Shown here: positions 44,544 to 54,864 of the stretch, piece by piece | Layout: each line of letters begins with the position of its first letter | Position numbering within the stretch: the stretch's first letter is position 1 | NCBI GenBank assembly: GCA_028532985.1 | Contig: JANCIK010000002.1 | Span: 1,302,001-1,366,000 of the forward strand | Direction: 5' to 3' | DNA from: Stropharia rugosoannulata | Lineage: Eukaryota; Basidiomycota; Agaricomycetes; Agaricales; Strophariaceae | Length of the DNA: 64,000 nucleotides | Position numbers and translations under genes: made by a program | The notes under the pieces: generated by a model | What the model saw: the letters and a program-made list of their open reading frames with translations, nothing else | Told to the model about the DNA's origin: nothing | The model's database searches: none

Positions 44544-47500
44544 TTATTCATCATCAGGCGCCACTTGCGAGTCCTCTGGTACTTCTTCGCGTACCATGCC
44601 TTCAATTAGATCCTTGGGTTGAGATAATAGTTCCCACGGTATTTCCAGCAGTTCTCTTGATATATAAGGTATTAGGCGATATGCGGCGAATCTCTTGTAG
44701 GATACGGCGCCACTGAGTTCAGCACAGATGTAAGACCCCCCTTTCGTTCGTCGTAACACCATTAGAGGCCCAAAGTATCGCGGTTTTGTTTTCCGATCAA
44801 GTGATTTTTCAACTGGTGAATTTCTGACTAGGACCAAAGTACCTGGTGCGAAGTCTTGTAACACGATGCAATGCTTATTGTATTGCTCAAAATAACGAGC
44901 TTGCCTCAGCCGTGCTTGCTCCACTTTGTCCTTGACCCTTTCAAGATCTTCCGGTCGCTTCTGCAGCATTATAGCTCTTCGTGCTATTAGCTCTTCTTCG
45001 GAAATCATATCAACTTGATCGGGAAACATGAAGGTTGCTTCTGTGATGTCAAATGGGAATAATGGTTCCACTCCGTGCGCGATATAGTAGGGAGTATAAC
45101 CTGTTGATTTTTGTACTGTAACACGTTCAGCCCATAAAACAAATCGGAGAATTAATGGCCATATTGATAAGTCTCCTTCACAAGTCTTGACTATTGCTTC
45201 CCTAACATCGAGATGTCGTTTTTCAATCAAGCCGTTTGCCTGCGAATTATATCCCGAAATTCTGATGTGGTAGATTCCATATTTTTCCGCCAAATAGTTC
45301 ACGGCCTTAACCCAAGGTGTACCATTGTCTGTCACGATAATAGCCATAGCTCCCCATCGCGACATAACATCCAACAGAAATTCTCCTATAACCGTATGGT
45401 TTTCCGACACTACAGCCAAAGCTTCAGGCATTCCCGAAAGTGAACATTGTAGATGAAGACAGAGATGTTTTCCCCCTTTTCCTTTGGGCATAAAGAAAGT
45501 ATCCGCGTGAACTTTGACAAATAGCGACAATGGACGAGCTACCGTTGGCGGAATGAGGTTCTTTACCCTTGACTGTCGCTGACATATATCGCAAGTCTTC
45601 AAGTACCACGTAAGATCATTACTGATGTTAGGCCACCAAAAACGCCTCGTGAGCCTATTCCACACAGTGAAATAAGACTTATGTCCTAAGTTATCATGTA
45701 CTTCTTGAAGTATCCGAAGCCTATCTTCTTGTTGTACCACTTGTTTATGTTCACCATCATCGGACCTTTTCCATAGCTTTCTGTCCAGTATGAAGAATTG
45801 CCTTACTTTCTTGAGGAAGTGGTCATACTCCTTTCTTGTGCGAATCCATGCGGGTCTTTCGGGGTCGCCTAGAAATTCTTTGACCTTCTTTAATTCCTCA
45901 TCCATGTCAGCCCCTCTGTCGGAAATCGGTAACTTAAGCGTTGTAGTAATTTCCGAACGGTGAGGTACCGATTTAGCTGCAATAAGTACCATAGCCTTGT
46001 AAGACAGTGACGATCCTGGTATTTTCTTCTGTACCATGGACATGTGAGTGAATTTCCGATCATCATTTTTGTTTAAGACCCAGATTCCGAAGCCGCATGC
46101 CCTGTCGATCCAGTCTTCTACTTCTTCTTCGGAATCTTCTTGAGGATCTAATTCTGATCGTCTCCTTCTTGACAGACCGTCTGGTGAATGTGATTTTCCA
46201 GGGACGTGTTCTAGCTTGAAGTCAAACAAAAGTATGGCGGCTATCCAGCGATTTATCGTAGCATTAGGTTGTATATCGGGGTTGTTTAACATTCCTTTGA
46301 GGTAACTCGCATCAGTCCTGACTATCAAGTTTTCCACTCCAACCAGGTATATCCGATACGCTCTAAGGCTGCGAAATAGGCCATATAACTCGATCTTGGC
46401 TTGTGAGTATCTTGATTCTCTTTCGTTCCAAGTTATAGAACCAAACTGCGCAGGATGTTCCTTTCCGTCTTCTTTAACCTGAGATAAAATAAAACCCACG
46501 GCTATGTTGCTTGAGTCCACCTCCATTATTATCTGTCCTTCGGATTCATAGTCCAATGCCGTTAATGCTGGAGACTGAATTAAGAGACGCTTTAAACTGT
46601 CCATTGCTTCTTGTTCTCTTTGTCCCCATGTGAATTCAACGTCCTTCTTTGTTAGTTCAGTTAACGGTCTTGAATGCATTGCATAATCTTTTATAAAGAT
46701 ACGCATTACACCCAATGTTCCCAAGAATGAGCGAACTTCTGTCAAGTTTTCACAAGGTTTCCAATCCCTGATAACTCTGACTTTTGACTCATCAACTGTC
46801 CTTCCTTGGATGCTGCACATATGGCCAACAACATTAATTCTTGGTACAGCCAAAAAGGATTTCGAGGCATTGAAGGTTCCTCCAGCATGCTGTATCCTTT
46901 GAATAATGCGATGTACATTGTTCAAGTGTTCCCAGACAAATCTTCTGATACCAGGGTTTTCGGAAATCGTTTCATAGACCCCATTCTCATCTTGATAATA
47001 AGATCGTGGTCCTTTGACCGGTACATCGTCCACAAAAGGTGCCGTAAATTCAGGAATCTCAGGCTCCAAGATAAATGACACATCTCCTTGTTGGACTTGA
47101 ACTGAATTTGTAAATCCTTGTGGTAGATGGGTCAATCTCAGGTTTCCGATAGGTGAAGAGAACGTAGTATAATCTCTTGAATCTTGATGAAGAACCCGAT
47201 GGTCAAATCCTACAAACAAATCAAACATGGCATAGATAGTTCTTCCACCGAAAGATTCCGCATAAAGTTCTACAACTGGCGGTAGAGCTGAGTCTTTTAT
47301 GGTCACTGCATTCAACCTTCTCAGGTCATGCACTACCCGTATTGCTCCGCTTTTCTTTGGCACATATAGGATCCTGGACCGATAAGGTGAACTAGAAGGT
47401 TCATATACTTTGCTTGCGACTTTATCTTGAAAAATTCTCGTGACTTCTTTAGCGATGCCTGGAGGTATCGGTATCGGTTTTTCCGCCCATGGTTCATGTG

Positions 47501-48194
47501 GTACAACGGGTATCTTTAGTGGTTCAAAATAGTCTTCTCTGAAGGCACCTTTCTCCATCTCATTCCAGGCAAATCCCATTTCATGTTCTTTAATGATCCA
47601 TTGAACTAGACGAGCTTCATCCGGTGTCAAGAAGCCATCTTCATTTATGTTCCAGGCGTCCATTCGTTCTTTAGTATAGCGTATTCCTGGTTCAATATGG
47701 TCCACTTTAAAAGGTAACAGTTTCATATTAGCCAGAGGATCCGATGGAATTCTTCTAATAACACGATATTCTTCGGGAAGTGTAGTTGACACTGGAAACG
47801 TCCGTCTTGCCACAGGTTTATATTTCTTCCTGGCTTTTATTATTAGTGCTCTTTGTTGAAAAGAGTAAGCATAAGTCTTCTGTAAACATTGGCCGATAAA
47901 TCTAGCCGAAACTTCAAAATTAAAATTAGTAGGGTATATTTCATGGTATGATGATCCTCTTTCATCATCTATTCTTGCCGCAAATAAGGGAGTTATAAAT
48001 CGTCCAAATGATAGTGCTGAAGGAATATCCTTCTCTTGCTGTTCATGTCGTTTCTTGTGCACTATATTTAACATGAACATCTTTCCCGACCGTTTTAATT
48101 CAGTCGGGATTCTGGAAAATCCGCTAACTCTTTTTCGGAAACCTTGTTCCTGGGCTGAGTTGGAATAGTAACCACCTTTTGCGTGTTGGGGCAA
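44544..48194 (-). CDS. pol: Pol of the inner retrotransposon (RT, RNase H, integrase)
   Basis: This is a complete, uninterrupted frame of about 1,200 codons. RT: YEPSSSPYRSRILYVPKKSG, IRVVHDLRRLNAVTIKDSAL, MFDLFVGFDHRVLHQDSRDY, LPQGFTNSVQVQQGDV and FVDDVPVKG. RNase H: MEVDSSNIAVGFILSQ, KIELYGLFRSLRAYRIYLVG, RTDASYLKGMLNNP and SPDGLSRRRR. Integrase: HHCC zinc domain HDNLGHKSYFTVWNRL..CDICQ, catalytic D in VHADTFF, D in IVTDNGTPW, E in NGLIEKRHLD, then a GPL module (RYFGPLMVLRRTKGG). No chromodomain is seen. The frame is -1 relative to gag-protease and overlaps it by about 100 bp. The first codons lack an ATG, so a frameshift fusion is likely; the exact start is uncertain. Confidence 0.92.
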   Translation of the reverse strand: MPQHAKGGYYSNSAQEQGFRKRVSGFSRIPTELKRSGKMFMLNIVHKKRHEQQEKDIPSALSFGRFITPLFAARIDDERGSSYHEIYPTNFNFEVSARFIGQCLQKTYAYSFQQRALIIKARKKYKPVARRTFPVSTTLPEEYRVIRRIPSDPLANMKLLPFKVDHIEPGIRYTKERMDAWNINEDGFLTPDEARLVQWIIKEHEMGFAWNEMEKGAFREDYFEPLKIPVVPHEPWAEKPIPIPPGIAKEVTRIFQDKVASKVYEPSSSPYRSRILYVPKKSGAIRVVHDLRRLNAVTIKDSALPPVVELYAESFGGRTIYAMFDLFVGFDHRVLHQDSRDYTTFSSPIGNLRLTHLPQGFTNSVQVQQGDVSFILEPEIPEFTAPFVDDVPVKGPRSYYQDENGVYETISENPGIRRFVWEHLNNVHRIIQRIQHAGGTFNASKSFLAVPRINVVGHMCSIQGRTVDESKVRVIRDWKPCENLTEVRSFLGTLGVMRIFIKDYAMHSRPLTELTKKDVEFTWGQREQEAMDSLKRLLIQSPALTALDYESEGQIIMEVDSSNIAVGFILSQVKEDGKEHPAQFGSITWNERESRYSQAKIELYGLFRSLRAYRIYLVGVENLIVRTDASYLKGMLNNPDIQPNATINRWIAAILLFDFKLEHVPGKSHSPDGLSRRRRSELDPQEDSEEEVEDWIDRACGFGIWVLNKNDDRKFTHMSMVQKKIPGSSLSYKAMVLIAAKSVPHRSEITTTLKLPISDRGADMDEELKKVKEFLGDPERPAWIRTRKEYDHFLKKVRQFFILDRKLWKRSDDGEHKQVVQQEDRLRILQEVHDNLGHKSYFTVWNRLTRRFWWPNISNDLTWYLKTCDICQRQSRVKNLIPPTVARPLSLFVKVHADTFFMPKGKGGKHLCLHLQCSLSGMPEALAVVSENHTVIGEFLLDVMSRWGAMAIIVTDNGTPWVKAVNYLAEKYGIYHIRISGYNSQANGLIEKRHLDVREAIVKTCEGDLSIWPLILRFVLWAERVTVQKSTGYTPYYIAHGVEPLFPFDITEATFMFPDQVDMISEEELIARRAIMLQKRPEDLERVKDKVEQARLRQARYFEQYNKHCIVLQDFAPGTLVLVRNSPVEKSLDRKTKPRYFGPLMVLRRTKGGSYICAELSGAVSYKRFAAYRLIPYISRELLEIPWELLSQPKDLIEGMVREEVPEDSQVAPDDE

Positions 48195-50077
48195 GTCAAA
48201 GTAATTTCCTGGTCGCCATTTGTATAATCCCTAGTAGTGCACCCAGTGTACACAAAGAACGGTCGTCCTATCAGAACTTGAAAAGGGGCTTTATCCACGA
48301 CATGTACTTGAAAATAAAGTTCAAGGCTTCCAATAGTGATTTTAAGGTTTTCGCACATTCCATCCGTTTGCGATAATTTTGTGTTGGCAGACTCCATATA
48401 TATTTTCCTTTCTGGGTTTATATTGTGGGACAGTTTTCTCCATATGCGCTTGTCCATTGCCATGATTTCCGATCCTTGGTCCAAGACACATTCCGCCGTG
48501 AATTCACCGTTTAGCAACGTGGGTATCACCCTGAGTTTCATAAGGGGAGAAGCCGTCAAAAGGACTCTATCTGATGGCCCATTTTCCGAAGCAAATTGTA
48601 GCACATAAGACCCTTCATTTTCTTCGCCATGGACATAGCTAACCGTCGGAATCCTCTTTGGTGTAGTTGTTTCCTTGAAATATTTCCGAAGTTCTCCAGA
48701 AATAGCCAACAACTCTCTTTGAGAAATAGTAATTTCTGCATCCAAAGATTTTGATATGACTTTCTTAAGAAGATCCAGATTTTCCGCTCCTGAAGTGAAT
48801 CTGTACTGGGGTCCTTTAGCCGGTTCAAATCTTACATGTGCTTCTGGTATTGTCTTTTCCGATTTCCTTTCGGCAATCACGACTTCAGGGACTTTTTCAT
48901 AAGCAGATGAGTTTTTGCCTGGTCCAGGTTTGTCTTGGGGCGAAGACCTTGTCTTCAGATAAACCTCACCGATTTCTTCGTCGACTTCTTCGAGTTTACT
49001 GGAAGAATTAAACAAGGTTTCAGCCGTAGTACAGGAAAACATCATCGTGGTAGCTGGCGACAGGTGAGGGGGTACATCTCGAGCACGTTGCAGTTTGAGG
49101 ATGTTTTCAATCCTTTCTTTTATTGTTCCAGTTCCATTGATCCAGTCGCCGTTAGCCATTGTGAATCTACCATTTGGTCCTTGTTTGATGATTCCCTTGT
49201 TTATAAATTCATCCGGCAAGTTGCAAGACCTCATAATATGATTAATGTCTCCGCAAAACAAGCAACCAGGGGCGTAGCGCGGAGTGGAACGATACATAGG
49301 TCTTTCTTGCGTCGGAAAAGATGTATTAGGTTGGCCTTGCATAAACATCTTTATTGATCCTAATTCCGATGTCATTTTCCTTAGCATGAGCTCAAGAGCA
49401 GTTTCTTCGGTTTTCGTCCGTTCACGAGGTGTGTCTTCAAGGCCATACCTATCAGAATAAGCGTTATCTTGAAGAACATATCGAGCCGCTTGATTAACTT
49501 GAAGATAATCATGAACCAGGCCCGGTTTCCGCTTTGGGTCTTCAGCTGTTAATTGAGTAAGAACCTTCGCCCTGAATTCTTTTGGAAGACCTAGAACATA
49601 GTTTCTGTTGATGTCGTCTCTTGATGATAATTGCTCCTTCTCCAGATAAGTAGCTATAATCATGAATTCACAATGATATTCTGCTAGAAGTTCTTGATTA
49701 TCCATGGGTTTGCTCGAAAACTTCTGTATTAATTTATGCAGATCGTTGACTGAGTATTTGTAGAGCGAATCCAACCCAGGGAAATATTCCAGTAATATTT
49801 GTTTATTCTCCTTCCAGGATTTGTTTTCATCTAGAATATTCTTCCATGTTTCGTGGTATCGGTAATCCACATACCACAGGGTTTTTGTAATCCGTGTGAT
49901 ATCCGATGTGTCTACCCTGTCTTTGCATAATTCCTCGATGTCCTCTAGGTATCGATGTAAAGGAGTAGTGGGTCCTGTAAACGATGGAGCATCTTTTGAG
50001 TTGCGATTTGGGTAAGGTTTGACTTTGGGCGCCACGGTTTGAACTTCAAAAGGGTTTGCTTCAATTCCGTGATCCAT
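48095..50077 (-). CDS. gag-pro: Gag-protease of the inner retrotransposon
   Basis: This is one frame of 660 codons from ATG 50,077 (MDHGIEANPFEVQTV). The capsid-like part has SFTGPTTPLHRYLEDIEEL and ELLAEYHCEFMIIATYLEKE, similar in plan to the outer Gag. The zinc knuckle is CLFCGDINHIMRSC (C-x2-C-x4-H-x4-C). Then come TISQRELLAISGELRKYF and the protease core LNGEFTAECVLDQGSEIMAM. The expected catalytic DSG/DTG reads DQG. LYFQVHVVDKAPFQVLIGRP is the usual late strand. Unlike the outer element, gag and protease are in one frame. It ends LADFPESRLN; I saw no classical slippery heptamer in the overlap with pol. Confidence 0.88.
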   Translation of the reverse strand: MDHGIEANPFEVQTVAPKVKPYPNRNSKDAPSFTGPTTPLHRYLEDIEELCKDRVDTSDITRITKTLWYVDYRYHETWKNILDENKSWKENKQILLEYFPGLDSLYKYSVNDLHKLIQKFSSKPMDNQELLAEYHCEFMIIATYLEKEQLSSRDDINRNYVLGLPKEFRAKVLTQLTAEDPKRKPGLVHDYLQVNQAARYVLQDNAYSDRYGLEDTPRERTKTEETALELMLRKMTSELGSIKMFMQGQPNTSFPTQERPMYRSTPRYAPGCLFCGDINHIMRSCNLPDEFINKGIIKQGPNGRFTMANGDWINGTGTIKERIENILKLQRARDVPPHLSPATTMMFSCTTAETLFNSSSKLEEVDEEIGEVYLKTRSSPQDKPGPGKNSSAYEKVPEVVIAERKSEKTIPEAHVRFEPAKGPQYRFTSGAENLDLLKKVISKSLDAEITISQRELLAISGELRKYFKETTTPKRIPTVSYVHGEENEGSYVLQFASENGPSDRVLLTASPLMKLRVIPTLLNGEFTAECVLDQGSEIMAMDKRIWRKLSHNINPERKIYMESANTKLSQTDGMCENLKITIGSLELYFQVHVVDKAPFQVLIGRPFFVYTGCTTRDYTNGDQEITLTCPNTQKVVTIPTQPRNKVSEKELADFPESRLN

Positions 50078-50244
50078 TTCCGATATATGGCTGAGTACTG
50101 AAGATATTTGGCTTCCTGATGGTGTCGGTCTTTTCCTTCTTCTCTTGATGGGCGCTTCAGGAGGTTGTAGGGGTATAGCAAATTCTGCAGCAAGTTGATG
50201 AGTTATCCGACGGTCTGGAACAGACGGATCTATTGTGAACTGTA

Positions 50245-50264
50245 GACCCTCGCAGTGGGCTCCA
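50245..50264 (-). other. Primer-binding site of the inner element
   Basis: On the element's strand TGGAGCCCACTGCGAGGGTC starts 3 bp inside the 5' LTR. It matches the outer element's site except for one position (T for C). Confidence 0.65.
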
Positions 50265-50267
50265 CAT

Positions 50268-51233
50268 TGTGAGGTGCGAAGTTGGGTAGGACTGGTCTGA
50301 AAAGCCTGTCTCTATAGTTCACAATGTGCGAAGGCAACGTGTGTACAACGATAGCACGTTGAAAAGGTTTTACTTGTTTTATAACAAGGAGCTTCCAGTA
50401 TACGAGGTTTAAACAATGGTTTCCGATGCGAACTGGTATGATGTGTGTAGGTAGAATTTAACCCTGAAGGAAGCTGGAGAAGTACAGAGATATTCTACTC
50501 CTTAAATACCCGTCTGGTTGCCATGCCCAGATCGTACCATATCCATCCACGAAGATCCGACCGCCCATGCTGACTTTATCTCGTCGGAAACCATGCTGCA
50601 CTACAGCATGCTTCATATCTTGGCCACAAATATCCTTATCTTCGGAAACCAAGCCCCAAGCACAAGAGATCTTCCTGCAGCCGGATCAACTCCATGTTCT
50701 CCCCTAAACACACATCTCCTCCGACCCTCTTTCCACACCTATGTCTCTTGTGTTTGTATCGAGATACTTCTGCTTTCTGCTACCACACGCTTGCATGTCG
50801 TCGGAAACCCCTGCATATCGTCGGAATCCGTTGCCATATTTGTCCCAGGTCGTACATATGAGTATTTCCATGTGATTGACTCCCTTGTGGGTCCATAGTT
50901 ACATCAGATTGTTAATATTGATCTGATGTTGTCGGCATCAGAAGTCCAATATTGCTCTGATGCTGTTATCTTTCTTGATCTGCTATTGAGTTGTAATAAC
51001 ATCTTGAGTCTTCCTTGTGCTTGTCTTCTTGTTTCATCATGTACATATTTCATATCTTCGAATAAACTTGCATCTTCATATCTTAGACTTCATATTTCGT
51101 GCTTCTTCTTGTTCCTTCAGTTTCCGATAGTAGTTTCCGATCGTTATGGCGGATATGTCGCTTCTTGTGTATCTATGTTCTGAACCTTATGGTTTTTCAT
51201 GTTTTCACGAGGGGCCAGCCCCAGCCCCTCACA
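50268..51233 (-). repeat. 5' LTR of the inner retrotransposon (966 bp)
   Basis: Paired with 39,693-40,658; I saw no difference between the two copies. It is bounded by TGTGAGG and CTCACA and abuts the ACGA duplication at 51,234-51,237. Confidence 0.95.
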
Positions 51234-52972
51234 ACGAGTTGTTTGATGGTCCCGCTGAGCCAGCTAGAACGGAGGCACATTCGGTTGACTGTTTCCAGTT
51301 AGAACTGGAGCGGGCGAGAAAAGAGACGAGAGAAGAACAGTGGACAGTGCGTAACTTCCTACAGACAGAGGAGGTGTCGCCCGCTCAGCGGGCGTACTTA
51401 GAGAAATTTGTTCTGGCACATGTAATTCCAGAGTCAAAGATAGATGAGTTGGAAGACAAAGAGTACGATGAGCGGAACCGAACGTCAGCGGGGAAGGACA
51501 TGGATGATAAGCTGCCAATGATAAGGTATTGGCTGCAAAATCCCAGTACAAGACCCAAGGATATGAGCGAGCGGGAGTATCAGAATTTCATCCGTAACGC
51601 ACGAAACTTCTTCTTAGACAAGGATGGGCGGATGTACCGGCGCTCAGTGGACGAGGCACATAAACTAGTAGTTGATCCCGCTCAGCGGACGCGTATGTTG
51701 CGTGCCGCGCATGACAGTCTGGGGCACAGAGGCGCATACGCCACGCGCAAACTGCTGATGGAGCGCTTCTGGTGGCCAGAGCTGGAGCGGGACGTCTACT
51801 GGTATGTCAAGACATGCCATGTGTGTCAGCTGAGGCAAAAGACGATCATCCAGATTCCGCGGACGGAGACACATATGCCTTCCATCTTCCAGCAGCTACA
51901 CGCGGACACTATGCACATGTCGCCTGCCTCAAATGGGTATAACTACATAGTGCACGGACGGTGTGCGCTGAGCTCATGGGTGGAAGGTCGTCCGCTGAAG
52001 AAAGAGAATGCAAGGGCGATAGCGCAGTGGATGTTTGAGGATATTATCTGCTGCTGGGGATGTCTTAGAGAGATAATCACGGATAACGGTGGACCGTTCC
52101 GCGCAGCACTCAAGTACTTGGAAAAGAAGTATGGTATTACAGGGATTACAATCTCAGCATACAACTCTCAGGCGAACGGAAAGATAGAGCGGCCCCATTG
52201 GGACATCAGACAAATGTTGTGGAAAGCGTGTGGTGGTACCGAGGGCGCACATAAGCGCTGGAGCAAGTTCTTCTACCATGTGCTGTGGGCGGACCGCGTT
52301 ACAGTGCGCCGCGGATTTGGGTGTTCACCCTTCTTCATGGTCACTGGCGCGCACCCGATACTACCGCTGGACATCGCTGAGGCGACGTGGCTGGTCAAGT
52401 TACCAGACCGCGTACTTACCACAGAGGAGTTAGTAGGGTATCGTGCGCGCGTGCTGGCCAAGCATAGGGACACAGTGGAGGAAATGCGTCAGCGGGTGTC
52501 AAAGATAAAGCGGGATGCTATCAGAGAGTTCGAGCGGAAACACTCCGCTAAGATCAGAGACTATGTGTTCAAACCTGGCAATGTTGTACTGATGTGTAAC
52601 TCTGGCATTGAGTCCAGCTTAAATTGCAAAATGTTGGTGCGCTGGAATGGACCATACATTGTCATCGCGCGGAAGGAAGGAGGCGCTTATCTAGTCGCTG
52701 AGCTGGATGGGTCGGTGCTGAAAGACAAAGTTGCAGCATTCCGCTTAATACCCTACTTTGCCAGGCGCCAGCTGAAGCTGCCAGCGGACTTAGACGATAT
52801 CATTGATCAAACGCGCGAGAACCTCAACAAGATGATGTCAGCGCCAGACTACGAGCCGGCCATACATAAAGACTATATCTTTGATGAACCAGGAGTGGTT
52901 TCAGGCAGCGGCCAAGTCCCAGCAGACGAAGAGGATGATGATGAGGATGGGTGGGCGGAGCCCGATGCTTAG
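51234..52972 (+). pseudogene. pol: Integrase part of the outer pol (3' piece of a split gene)
   Basis: It continues the outer pol after the insertion: the interrupted site reads CTC AAC GAG TTG once the inner element and one ACGA are removed. The integrase zinc domain is HDSLGHRGAYATRKLL..CHVCQ. The catalytic residues lie in LHADTMHM (D), EIITDNGGPF (D) and ANGKIERPHWD (E). A GPY module follows (MLVRWNGPYIVIARKEGGAY), then an acidic tail (EEDDDEDGWAEPDA). It has no stop or frameshift, so only the insertion disables this pol. An open frame runs from the inserted LTR into this piece, so a hybrid peptide is possible but probably meaningless. Confidence 0.88.
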
Positions 52973-53093
52973 AGGCACAAAAGTAGAAAAAGAGACCACA
53001 ATAGAATGTATTGGGTAAACTAAAGGAGAAAGGTACAAAAGAAACTAGCTAAGGACCACTTTGAGGCGCTCAGTGGAGTAATTAAGAGGGCTG

Positions 53094-54412
53094 TCACTGC
53101 GGCGCGGGCTCCTCAGTGGGGCTGGTCCCAGTCAAATCCAAGCTGCGCTGTAAAATCTCTAACTCTTTAACGAGCAGAGCACGGCGCTTCAGGATGAAGT
53201 CAATCTTGTGCAAGTCACAGATGATCTCAGCTTGCAAGTCTCCGATGAGACGGCGAGTGACGAGCTCGGAGGGGTTCCCGGTGTTCAGCAGTTCCTTAAG
53301 TAGGTTGGTAGCAGCGTCGAGACAGGCATTGACCTTGTCGTTCGAGAGAGTAAGATTGGTACCTAAAAAGAAGATGCAAGCGTTCAGCGGACGCAACAGA
53401 GGAGAATAAGGGCAAAAAAAAGCGCACCCTGCACAATGAAAGGAGAATCGGCGAAAGTAGGAACGCTGTCAGCACCGAGTCGAGCCTTCTTGGAGGAAGC
53501 ATCGTGGAACGGTGTGTCGCGCGGAGAGCGCCGGTTGTCAGAAGAGCGGAGTGTCATGCCGCGGCCAAGCACACGAGTGCGATGTCTGCTGGCCTCAGTG
53601 CGCTCCCGCTGACATAGAAATGAGAAAGTAACGAGGGAAGGAAAACGCAACAGAACGAACCTGACGAGGAGTGTCGGGAGGAGGCGCTGAGCGCTTCTTC
53701 GAAGGGCTAGGCTCTGGGGTATTCTGGCAGCTAGGTACTCCGCCCTCAGTGGCAGCCTCGATCTTGTCATCGAGGGCCATCTTTTTAAGGAGGAGGTACA
53801 GCTGCATGTTAGTAATATCTAAAAGGGTGAAGGAAGTCAGTCACACCTTGTCGTCATCAGAATCGGGGGAGGAGGTACCTCCAGGGGCAGAGACCGTCTC
53901 AGGATCGGCAGCGGAGCGCGAGAGGAGGCGAACGTTGCGCTGAGCGGACGGTTAAAAAGATAAAGAGAGGCGGCAAGCACACAGCGTACTGGTCCAGTGG
54001 GAGTATGCATGCGCTGGCGCAAAGCAGCGGCTTTCGCTTTTAAAACTTGCTCATGCAGAGTGATAAAAGCGTTGGCAGCGGGAGAGAAAGTGCGGAAGTG
54101 GTGATCCGCCTCCAAGGAGGTGTAGATGGCACGCGTCTCGTTGAGAATATCAACAGCCTCACTGTTATTAATGATACGAGTAATGCCGCCGTGGGGATCA
54201 CGCCAGCGGTTCTAAAAAGTTCGAGTGGTCAGCGGAGTAAAAGACCCAGCGGACTAGCTGAGTGCTGTGTGTACTAAGTCAATAGCCAGAAGCTCGAGGC
54301 TCCCGGTATAGTTGGAAGGCATGGCAGAAGCCAAGCCTCTGATATCTTGGATTAATGCCAGCTGGTGCTTGACATTACTAAAGTTGTACAGCGGAGCGGG
54401 TGCGTTGGACAT
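53094..54412 (-). CDS. Outer-element antisense gene 4, unknown protein (about 335 aa)
   Basis: I do not recognise this protein. It starts MSNAPAPLYNFSNVKHQLAL at 54,412, with TATATATA (54,449-54,456) about 37 bp upstream. I follow about six exons joined in frame. Pieces in order are NRWRDPHGGITRIINNSEAV, a helix AFITLHEQVLKAKAAALRQR, an acidic Ser/Asp run (SSPDSDDDK), LYLLLKKMALDDKIEAATEG, a basic segment (SPSKKRSAPPPD), SRHRTRVLGRGMTLRSSDNR, and a C-terminal helical block (DLHKIDFILKRRALLVKELE) ending TEEPAPQ. One intron is only about 45 bp with a perfect TACTAAC branch site before its acceptor, good evidence for real splicing. Pol ends 120 bp away in convergent orientation. Confidence 0.6.
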
Positions 54413-54864
54413 TAGTGGCTGAGTGATTCAAAGTAGGAGAGTAGGGCATATATATAGGCTCAGCGGAGTGCAGAGGACCTAAGGAAGGGCGGCCAGCGGC
54501 GAGGAATGTGGCATCCCAGCAGACCAGACTCCCAGCGGAGTTATGGTATGAACGCTGGAGGTAGAGACAGACCACCACATGCAGGCTCGCCTAAAACGGG
54601 GTGCAGAGCGGGAGCAGTTGATAGACGAAATGAGATCCAGCGGAGAGGCGCGCCTAGCTGAAAGCGCTCAGCGGAGGCTGATCGTGTGATTACCGCATTT
54701 GGAAAAATTATGTCCGAATCAGGTACTGGCACCGACAATACATAGTGCCTAACTAGATACTTGTCATTTCAAATAGCTATGGAGGCACCACATGTAGAGC
54801 TATTTACTCTGGTTACTGTAACAAGGGTACTCTACGGAGTAAACCAAGGAAGGGGCGCAATACC
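54413..54864. other. Spacer between outer antisense genes 3 and 4
   Basis: It holds the TATA box of gene 4 (54,449-54,456, complement) and several CAGCGGA copies. The short ORFs here have no family features. Confidence 0.45.

Larger units (their letters stand above)
39693..51233 (-). mobile_element. Inner Ty3/gypsy-type LTR retrotransposon nested in the outer pol
   Basis: The element is 11,541 bp, in reverse orientation. Its LTRs start TGTGAGG and end CTCACA. ACGA flanks both sides (39,689-39,692 and 51,234-51,237; AACGA is also possible). The order in its own sense is 5' LTR (50,268-51,233), PBS, gag-protease, RT-RNase H-integrase, a four-gene block on the opposite strand, PPT, 3' LTR (39,693-40,658). 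It carries its own dispersed word, TTTCCGA/TCGGAAA, and lacks CAGCGGA. It is clearly related in plan to the outer element but diverged in sequence. Confidence 0.94.

Noticed and set aside
51146..51233. N-terminal part of the 608-codon frame that joins inner LTR and outer integrase
   Set aside because: The first 29 codons are LTR sequence read through the insertion junction; the real coding part starts at 51,234.
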